From NCBI GenBank assembly GCA_025964075.1, contig JAOPZQ010000474.1, positions 1 through 5,401 of the forward strand: 5,401 bases of DNA. Direction: 5' to 3'. How positions within the stretch are numbered: position 1 is the stretch's first letter; every line of letters starts with the position of its first letter. Shown here in pieces: positions 1 through 3,968 of the stretch. The stretch is from Solirubrobacterales bacterium (GTDB lineage: Bacteria; Actinomycetota; Thermoleophilia; Solirubrobacterales; Solirubrobacteraceae). Both the position numbers and the translations under genes were made by a program. Under the pieces are notes generated by a model that saw only the letters and a program-made list of their open reading frames with translations, made no database searches and had not been told where the DNA came from.

Positions 1-155
1 ACCGCCTGCTGGCGCTCGGGACGAAGATCGAGCTTCGCGCCACGCAGCCGGCCTCGATCGGCGTCGTCACCCGCTACACGACCCGGAACACGGCGATTCC
101 GCGACAGCAGAAGCTCTGCCTGCCGCCCGGTGCCTCGACGCCCGGGAAGTGCTGA
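1..155 (+). CDS. C-terminal fragment of an unidentified, probably exported protein
   Basis: Reading from base 3, an open frame gives 50 residues before TGA at 153-155; the start lies outside the window. The fragment has a short beta-rich stretch (KIELRATQPASIGVVTRYTT), a basic linker, and a tail with two cysteines, CLPPGASTPGKC. The two cysteines, 13th-from-end region onward, could form a disulfide, which would suit an exported protein. I recall similar tails ('ig.vtr....r....r...CL.pG..kP.rC') at the C-termini of extracellular proteins of Thermoleophilia, but this is memory rather than a search. Function is unknown. The stop lies 19 bp before the chosen GTG start of the HMG-CoA lyase gene on the same strand. 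The reading frame is supported by G/C-rich third positions and by the absence of a better competing frame in this stretch. Confidence 0.6.
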   Translation, partial: RLLALGTKIELRATQPASIGVVTRYTTRNTAIPRQQKLCLPPGASTPGKC

Positions 156-160
156 GCGCT

Positions 161-166
161 TAGAAT
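161..166 (+). promoter_or_regulatory. -10-like box (TAGAAT) of a probable leaderless promoter for HMG-CoA lyase
   Basis: TAGAAT fits the actinobacterial -10 consensus TANNNT and lies 8 nt upstream of the GTG at 175, so transcription would begin at or very near the start codon. No Shine-Dalgarno sequence is visible before that GTG. No convincing -35 hexamer at 16-18 bp spacing was found. A short inverted repeat (GAGCG at 154-158, CGCTC at 167-171) brackets the box. Confidence 0.5.
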
Positions 167-174
167 CGCTCCAC

Positions 175-1098
175 GTGAGCGACGACCTCCCCGACCGAGT
201 CTCGATCCGGGAGGTCGGTCCCCGGGACGGGTTCCAGAACGAGCCCGAGGTGATTCCCACCGAGGACAAGATCCGGCTGATCGACCTCCTCGCCCGCACG
301 GGAGTGAGGCGGCTCGAGGTCACGAGCTTCGTGCGCGCCGACGTGATCCCGCAGCTCGCGGACGCGGGCGAGGTCCTCGAGCGGATCGACCCGCCGGACG
401 GCGTGTCGCTGGGCGTGCTCATCCCCAACGAGCGCGGCCTCGAGAAGGCGCTCGAGCATCGCGACCGCTTCCAGGAGATCAACGTCTTCCTGAGCGCGAG
501 CGAGACGCACAACCGCAAGAACGTGAACCGCTCGGTCGAGGAGTCGATGGCCGGGCTCGAGCGGGTGCTGGCGCGGGCGCGCGAGGCGGGCCTGCGCTGC
601 GAGGGCGTCGTGTCGACGGCGTTCGGCTGCCCGTACGAGGGCCACGTCGCCCCCGAGCGCGTGTACGGCCTCGCGCGGCGCATGGTGGACGCGGGCGTCG
701 AGGAGGTCGGCTTCGGCGACACCACCGGGATGGCGAACCCGCGGCAGGTCCGGACGTTCTTCGCGGGCGCGTTCGCGGCGCTGCCCGGCGTCGAGCTGAC
801 GGCGCACTTCCACAACACGCGCGGCCAGGGGCTGGCCAACGTGCTCGCCGCCCTCGAGGCCGGCGTCACGTCGTTCGAGTCGAGCTTCGGCGAGCTCGGC
901 GGCTGCCCGGTGCCCGCGGGCGCCACCGGCAACATCGCCAGCGAGGACCTCGTCTCGATGCTCCACGAGATGGGGATCGAGACGGGGATCGACCTCGAGC
1001 GGCTCCTCGCCGCGAGCCGCGCGGTGCGCGACGTGCTCGGCCGGTCGCTCGGCTCGCACGTGCTCACCGCCGGCGCGATCGACTGGCATAACGACTGA
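175..1098 (+). CDS. Hydroxymethylglutaryl-CoA lyase
   Basis: Cleaves HMG-CoA to acetyl-CoA and acetoacetate, the last step of leucine catabolism, in the cytoplasm. The 307-residue product matches the usual ~300 and is a single HMGL-type TIM barrel. Numbered from GTG 175, it has VGPRDGFQNE with catalytic Arg17 and metal ligand Asp18, EVTSFV with Glu48, HFHNTRGQ with metal ligands His211 and His213, and the catalytic-loop Cys244 in ELGGCPVPAGATGN with ligand Asn253. These line up with human Arg41, Asp42, Glu72, His233, His235, Cys266 and Asn275 at nearly constant offset, so activity is expected. A GTG at 130 extends the frame but overlaps the upstream gene and adds 15 unconserved residues; 175 is preferred because a TANNNT box sits 8 nt upstream. 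It heads an operon with a VOC protein starting 11 nt after its stop. Related members of the DRE-TIM family cannot be fully excluded, but the Cys-loop pattern favours HMG-CoA lyase. Confidence 0.93.
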   Translation: MSDDLPDRVSIREVGPRDGFQNEPEVIPTEDKIRLIDLLARTGVRRLEVTSFVRADVIPQLADAGEVLERIDPPDGVSLGVLIPNERGLEKALEHRDRFQEINVFLSASETHNRKNVNRSVEESMAGLERVLARAREAGLRCEGVVSTAFGCPYEGHVAPERVYGLARRMVDAGVEEVGFGDTTGMANPRQVRTFFAGAFAALPGVELTAHFHNTRGQGLANVLAALEAGVTSFESSFGELGGCPVPAGATGNIASEDLVSMLHEMGIETGIDLERLLAASRAVRDVLGRSLGSHVLTAGAIDWHND

Positions 1099-1103
1099 GG
1101 GGA
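1097..1103 (+). promoter_or_regulatory. Ribosome binding site for the VOC protein
   Basis: GAGGGGA overlaps the TGA stop of the HMG-CoA lyase gene and lies 6 nt before the ATG at 1110. It fixes that start and indicates translation from a polycistronic message, in contrast to the leaderless-looking first gene. Confidence 0.7.
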
Positions 1104-1109
1104 CGGACC

Positions 1110-1472
1110 ATGGGCCGACCGGTGGTGCACTTCGAGGTGATCGGGCGGGACGCCAAGCGCCTGCAGGACTTCTACGGGCAGCTGTTCGAGTGGAAGATCG
1201 ACAGCTCGAACCCGATGGGCTACGGCATCGTCGACACCGGGTCGAAGGAGGGCATCCAGGGCGGGATCGCGCAGTCGGAGACCGAGAGCTCCTGGGTCAC
1301 CTTCTACGTGCAGGTCGACGACCTGCAGGCGACGCTCGACCGCGCCGCCGAGCTCGGCGGCGAGACGGTGCTGCCGCCGACCGACATCCCCGGAACCGTG
1401 TCGCTGGCGGTGCTGAAGGACCCCGAGGGCCACACGATCGGCCTGGTCAAGGCGCAGGGGCAGACGGGCTGA
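1110..1472 (+). CDS. VOC (glyoxalase/bleomycin-resistance fold) family protein
   Basis: A 120-residue protein of the vicinal oxygen chelate superfamily, resembling the group described as 'predicted enzyme related to lactoylglutathione lyase' (COG3324 type). Two beta-alpha-beta-beta-beta halves are visible. The first runs from VVHFEVIGRDAKRLQDFYGQLFEW (residues 5-28) to GGIAQ (51-55). The second runs from WVTFYVQVDDLQATLDRAAELGG (62-84) to the closing LKDPEGHTIGLVK (102-114). His7 and Glu9 lie on the first strand, where superfamily enzymes often bind metal. The closing motif, often DPxGNxxEL, has Gly111 where an acidic ligand is usual, so metal-dependent catalysis is uncertain. Length is normal for a single-chain VOC protein. 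A Shine-Dalgarno site supports the ATG. It is cotranscribed with HMG-CoA lyase upstream, and its stop overlaps the apparent CTG start of the DNA glycosylase. Substrate and role are unknown. Confidence 0.85.
   Translation: MGRPVVHFEVIGRDAKRLQDFYGQLFEWKIDSSNPMGYGIVDTGSKEGIQGGIAQSETESSWVTFYVQVDDLQATLDRAAELGGETVLPPTDIPGTVSLAVLKDPEGHTIGLVKAQGQTG
1456..1460 (+). promoter_or_regulatory. Ribosome binding site supporting a CTG start for the DNA glycosylase
   Basis: AGGGG lies 8 nt upstream of CTG 1469-1471, inside the 3' end of the VOC gene. It matters because the glycosylase frame offers no ATG, GTG or TTG between GTG 1190, deep inside the VOC gene, and ATG 1574, beyond the conserved N-terminal motif. 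Confidence 0.45.
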
Positions 1473-2344
1473 GCTCCGGCTTCGCCATCGAGCCGCGCGG
1501 GCCGTTCACGCTCGCGTCGGCCGCGCGGTTCATCGCCGGCTGGCCGCCGGCGGCCGACACGGCGGGCGACGGCATGGTTCGCCTCGCCTTCGCGGTCGAC
1601 GACTGGAGCGGCCACGCGGCGATCGCGCTCGTCGAGACGCCGGACGGCTCCCTCCTCGGCGAGATCGCGACGACCAAGGGCGCGAACAAGGAGCAGGCGA
1701 TCGCCCAGGCGCGGCGCGTGCTCTCGCTCGACCACGACGGCGCGGGCTACGCGGCGCTCGGCAAGCGCGACCGGCTGATCGGCCGGCTGCAACGGGAGTC
1801 GGGGTACCTGCGCCCGGTGCTCTTCCACTCGCCCTACGAGCAGGCGTGCTGGGCCGTGATCTCCTCGCGCATTCGCCAATCCCAAGCCGCCAAGGTGCGC
1901 GACGCGATCGCCAAGGCGCACGGCGCGAAGCTCGAGGTCGGCGGCGAGCGCATGCTCGCGTTCCCCGGTCCCGAGCAGCTGCTGTCGGTGTACAAGTTCG
2001 AGGGGCTGGCGGACACGAAGCTCGACCGCCTGCACGGCATCGCGCGCGCCGCGCTCGCCGGCCACATCGACGCGCGGAAGCTCCGCTCGCTGCCCCACGA
2101 GGAGGCGGTGGCGGAGCTGCGGACGTTGCCCGGCGTCGGGGCCTTCTGGGCGGACGGGATCGTCGTGCGCGGCGTCGGGGACGCCGACGCGCTGACCCTG
2201 CGCGAGCCGCGCGTGCGCGAGAAGGCGGCCGCGCTCTACCAGCGCCCGGAGGTCACGACCGACGACCAGGCCTTCCTGAAGCTCGCCGACGGCTGGCGCC
2301 CGTGGCGCTCGTGGGTCAGCGTGCTGCTCCGCGCTGCTGCTTAG
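1469..2344 (+). CDS. AlkA-like DNA-3-methyladenine glycosylase (HhH-GPD superfamily), CTG start proposed
   Basis: Base-excision repair enzyme expected to remove alkylated purines from DNA. With the CTG start it has 291 residues. The N-terminal AlkA-type domain begins at once (GPFTLASAARFIAGWPP, 11-27). The helical core follows with SPYEQACWAVISSRI (121-135), then the helix-hairpin-helix LPGVGAFWADGIVVRG (220-235), and the family-typical WRPWRSW (276-282) near the C-terminus. An ungapped alignment with E. coli AlkA places the catalytic Asp238 at Glu246 (LREPRV), so either the subfamily uses Glu or activity is altered. The first ATG (1574) would delete residues 1-35, including the conserved N-terminal motif. 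CTG 1469 forms a CTGA overlap with the VOC stop and has AGGGG 8 nt upstream, consistent with translational coupling. It is the last gene of the operon; its TAG overlaps the stop of the convergent crotonase gene by 4 nt. Family assignment is firm, start and substrate range less so. Confidence 0.82.
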   Translation: MSSGFAIEPRGPFTLASAARFIAGWPPAADTAGDGMVRLAFAVDDWSGHAAIALVETPDGSLLGEIATTKGANKEQAIAQARRVLSLDHDGAGYAALGKRDRLIGRLQRESGYLRPVLFHSPYEQACWAVISSRIRQSQAAKVRDAIAKAHGAKLEVGGERMLAFPGPEQLLSVYKFEGLADTKLDRLHGIARAALAGHIDARKLRSLPHEEAVAELRTLPGVGAFWADGIVVRGVGDADALTLREPRVREKAAALYQRPEVTTDDQAFLKLADGWRPWRSWVSVLLRAAA

Positions 2345-3120
2345 CGGCCGGAGAACTCCGGCGCGCGCCGCTCCGACAGCGCCCGGGCGCCCTCGGCATA
2401 GTCCTCCGAACGGGCGCAGACCTCCTGCGCCATGATCTCCTGCTCGAGCGTCAGCGCGAGCGCCGGCTTCGCCGCGGCGTCGATCACGCGCTTGGCGAGG
2501 CCGATGGCCGTCGGCGCGCAGGCGAGCAGCTCGTCGACGAGCTGGTCGGTCGCCGCGTCGAGCTCCTCGGCCGGCGCGACCCGGTTGACGAGGCCGATGC
2601 GCTCGGCCTCCTCGCCGCCGATGAGCTTCGAGGTCATGATCATCTCCTTCGCCCGACCGACGCCCACGAGCGCGGGGAGCCGGGAGGAGCCGCCGACGTC
2701 GGGGATCAGCCCGACACGGGTCTCGACGAGCCCGATCACGGCCTCGGCCGCCATCACGCGGAGGTCGCAGGCGATCGCCAGCTCCATCGCGCCGCCGATG
2801 CAGCCGCCGTGGATCTGGGCGATCGTCGGCTTCGGCATCTCCTCGGCGAGGTTCCAGGCGTCGAGGAGCTCGCGGCGGAACGCGCGCAGATCCGACGGGT
2901 CCTCGGCCAGCGCGGTGAGCTGGTTGAAGTCCATGCCGGAGGAGAACATCGGACCGTTGCCGCGGACCACGACGACGCGGACGGACGGGTCGTTGGCGGC
3001 CGCCTTGAGCGCGACGCCGAGGGCCTGGCAGAGCTCGCCGTTCATGGCGTTGCGCTTCTCGGGGCGGTTGAGGACGACGTGGCGGACGGGACCGCGGTCT
3101 TCGGTGAGGACGAGGCTCAT
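2341..3120 (-). CDS. Enoyl-CoA hydratase/isomerase (crotonase) family protein
   Basis: A 259-residue crotonase-fold acyl-CoA enzyme, the usual single-domain length. Seen in order: LNRPEKRNAMN (17-27); MFSSGMDF (58-65), the first oxyanion-hole segment; KPTIAQIHGGCIGGAMELAI (97-116), the second; VGLIPDVGGSSRLP (136-149); and a typical C-terminal PEFSGR. Glu113 and Glu133, 20 residues apart, match rat mitochondrial hydratase Glu144 and Glu164, so water addition is possible. Asp141 sits 8 residues after Glu133, as Asp204 does after Glu196 in rat dienoyl-CoA isomerase, whose HGGCIGG region is also very similar. Hydratase, methylglutaconyl-CoA hydratase or dienoyl-CoA isomerase are therefore all open. 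With HMG-CoA lyase and an acyl-CoA carboxylase nearby, a role in leucine or fatty-acid degradation is an inference. The gene is divergent from the secreted-protein gene and converges on the glycosylase with a 4-nt overlap of stops. Confidence 0.92.
   Translation of the reverse strand: MSLVLTEDRGPVRHVVLNRPEKRNAMNGELCQALGVALKAAANDPSVRVVVVRGNGPMFSSGMDFNQLTALAEDPSDLRAFRRELLDAWNLAEEMPKPTIAQIHGGCIGGAMELAIACDLRVMAAEAVIGLVETRVGLIPDVGGSSRLPALVGVGRAKEMIMTSKLIGGEEAERIGLVNRVAPAEELDAATDQLVDELLACAPTAIGLAKRVIDAAAKPALALTLEQEIMAQEVCARSEDYAEGARALSERRAPEFSGR
2347..2362 (+). terminator. Possible hairpin just after the glycosylase stop
   Basis: GCCGGAG-AA-CTCCGGC is a perfect 7-bp inverted repeat, realistically a 6-bp stem with a GAAC loop, starting 2 nt after the TAG at 2342-2344. 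No T-run follows on either strand, so it is not a classical intrinsic terminator, though U-less hairpins are proposed to terminate in high-GC Gram-positives. The arms also encode the PEFSG end of the convergent crotonase, so the symmetry could be partly coding coincidence. Confidence 0.3.
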
Positions 3121-3130
3121 GGTCGGACGG

Positions 3131-3136
3131 ACTCTA
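3131..3136 (-). promoter_or_regulatory. -10-like box (TAGAGT) for the crotonase gene
   Basis: On the minus strand TAGAGT fits TANNNT and ends 10 nt before the ATG at 3120-3118, predicting a leader of only about 2-4 nt. There is no Shine-Dalgarno sequence in those 10 nt. No clear -35 hexamer was found. Confidence 0.45.
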
Positions 3137-3166
3137 CCGGCGGGTCCGGGGTGCCCGGGTCGGCGC

Positions 3167-3172
3167 TACGCT
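3167..3172 (+). promoter_or_regulatory. -10-like box (TACGCT) of a probable leaderless promoter for the secreted protein
   Basis: TACGCT fits TANNNT and lies 7 nt before the ATG at 3180, with no Shine-Dalgarno site between. Together with the minus-strand box at 3131-3136 it makes the 59-bp gap 3121-3179 a compact divergent promoter. The rest of the gap is GC-rich with no operator I can identify. Confidence 0.45.
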
Positions 3173-3179
3173 CCGCGCG

Positions 3180-3557
3180 ATGCGCCGCCTGACCCCGATC
3201 GCCGTCCTCGCGGTCGTCGCCGCCAGCGTGCTCGTGCTCGCCGCCGCGGGCCCGGCCCCGGCTGCGCGCAGCTGCGGGACGGTCCGCGAGCGGACGGGGA
3301 ACCTGACCTCCCGCTACACGATCAAGGTCGCCAAGGGCTCGGTGAGCTGTGCGTCGGCGCGCCGGGTGCTCGTTCACTTCATCCGTACGAACCGGCGCTC
3401 GAGCGGCTGGGACTGCCGGAACGGCGCCCGCGGGACGTCGTGGTCCGAGGCGTGCGGCTCGCCGTACCACTCGCTGTTCGACACGTTCCGGGACAGCAGC
3501 TTCACGCGGGTCATCAAGGCCTACTACCAGGGGCGGAGCGGCGACAAGTCCCCGTGA
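3180..3557 (+). CDS. Small secreted cysteine-containing protein of unknown function
   Basis: A 125-residue protein I cannot assign to a named family. The N-terminus is a clear Sec signal peptide: MRRL, then a hydrophobic core (IAVLAVVAASVLVLAAAG, 7-24), and an Ala-Pro-Ala site suggesting cleavage after residue 28. The mature part of about 97 residues has exactly four cysteines, at 32, 57, 79 and 92, enough for two disulfides, and no further membrane segment. Visible blocks are RYTIKVAKGSVSCASARRVL (45-64), GWDCRNG (76-82), SWSEACGSPY (87-96) and a C-terminal FTRVIKAYYQG (108-118). I recall a 'vsCa.Ar.v......gW.C' pattern in small exported proteins of Thermoleophilia, from memory only. It is probably transcribed from its own leaderless promoter, divergent from the crotonase gene; the acidic-protein gene follows after 39 bp on the same strand. 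Being real and exported is well supported; function is open. Confidence 0.8.
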   Translation: MRRLTPIAVLAVVAASVLVLAAAGPAPAARSCGTVRERTGNLTSRYTIKVAKGSVSCASARRVLVHFIRTNRRSSGWDCRNGARGTSWSEACGSPYHSLFDTFRDSSFTRVIKAYYQGRSGDKSP

Positions 3558-3596
3558 CCCAGTGTCGGATCCGCTCGGTCGGGTAGGCCCAGAAAC

Positions 3597-3941
3597 ATGA
3601 GCGATCAGCGAGAGAAGGCTCAAGAGGCTCAGGAGGTCCGCGAGAAGGCCGCCGAGCGGGTCAAGGAGCTCGAGGAGGACCCGCCGCACGACCTGAACGA
3701 TTGGCCTGAGGACCAAGCCAAGTACATCACTCTCGGCGGCCCCGAGGGCGAGGCCGGTTACGACGAGGGCCCGACCGCCAAGCTCGGTCCCTCCGAGCTC
3801 CGCTACCACGAGGACGGCTCGGTGACGATCGGCGGCGAGAAGGTCGACAACCCCGACGACTACAAGGGCGAGCCGCTCCCGAAGGACTTCGTGCCCGACC
3901 CGCGCGACCGCGGGGACAAGCAGGACGACTCGCAGGAGTAG
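3597..3941 (+). CDS. Small highly acidic hypothetical protein
   Basis: A 114-residue cytoplasmic-looking protein of unknown function. By count it has 33 Asp/Glu against 15 Lys/Arg, no cysteine and no hydrophobic segment. Residues 3-28 form an uninterrupted charged helix, possibly a short coiled coil. A Pro/Gly-rich middle follows (DLNDWPEDQAKYITLGGPEG, 32-51). The C-terminal half has a beta-like segment (LGPSELRYHEDGSVTIGG, 63-80) and a VDNPDDYKGEP motif (83-93), then a probably disordered acidic tail. I associate the HEDGSV...VDNP-DYKG pattern with conserved uncharacterised actinobacterial proteins, from memory. ATG 3597 begins the charged helix. No Shine-Dalgarno precedes it, and the nearest TA-containing stretch (TAGGCC, 3584-3589) lacks the final T of a -10 box, so it may share the upstream transcript. 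The carboxylase gene starts 27 bp downstream with its own -10-like box. Confidence 0.78.
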   Translation: MSDQREKAQEAQEVREKAAERVKELEEDPPHDLNDWPEDQAKYITLGGPEGEAGYDEGPTAKLGPSELRYHEDGSVTIGGEKVDNPDDYKGEPLPKDFVPDPRDRGDKQDDSQE

Positions 3942-3954
3942 CGACGCCGCGGCC

Positions 3955-3960
3955 TAGACT
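3955..3960 (+). promoter_or_regulatory. -10-like box (TAGACT) of a probable leaderless promoter for the acyl-CoA carboxylase
   Basis: TAGACT fits TANNNT and lies 8 nt upstream of the ATG at 3969, the same geometry as before HMG-CoA lyase. No Shine-Dalgarno sequence lies between. It sits in the 27-bp gap after the acidic-protein stop, so the carboxylase gene is probably transcribed on its own. Confidence 0.5.
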
Positions 3961-3968
3961 GCGCGGCG

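Noticed and set aside
154..171. Inverted repeat GAGCG/CGCTC around the -10 box as operator or terminator
   Set aside because: A 5-bp stem with an 8-nt loop is too weak to separate from chance in GC-rich DNA, and no T-run follows.
130..174. GTG 130 as start of HMG-CoA lyase
   Set aside because: It lies inside the upstream coding frame and adds 15 residues outside the family core. The TANNNT box at 161-166 fits GTG 175.
160..1089. Minus-strand 309-codon frame opposite HMG-CoA lyase
   Set aside because: Shadow of the lyase frame, with the Arg/Glu/His-rich composition typical of antisense GC-rich DNA.
1190..1468. N-terminal extension of the glycosylase from GTG 1190
   Set aside because: The extra 93 residues are an Arg/Gly-rich out-of-frame reading of the VOC gene, with no link to the glycosylase fold.
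3121..3179. Operator or palindrome in the divergent intergenic region
   Set aside because: Only short CCGG/CCCGGG-type self-complementary pieces are present, which are expected by chance at this composition.
1846..3192. Long plus-strand open frame spanning the glycosylase 3' end and the whole crotonase antisense region
   Set aside because: Low-complexity Arg/Ala/Gly-rich translation that crosses two well-supported genes in the wrong frame or strand.
2432..3586. Plus-strand 384-codon frame antisense to the crotonase and overlapping the secreted-protein gene
   Set aside because: Ser/Ala/Arg-rich shadow translation; the crotonase on the other strand has all its family motifs.
3558..3596. Terminator or -10 box between the secreted and acidic protein genes
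   Set aside because: No hairpin with a T-run is visible, and TAGGCC at 3584-3589 lacks the terminal T of TANNNT.
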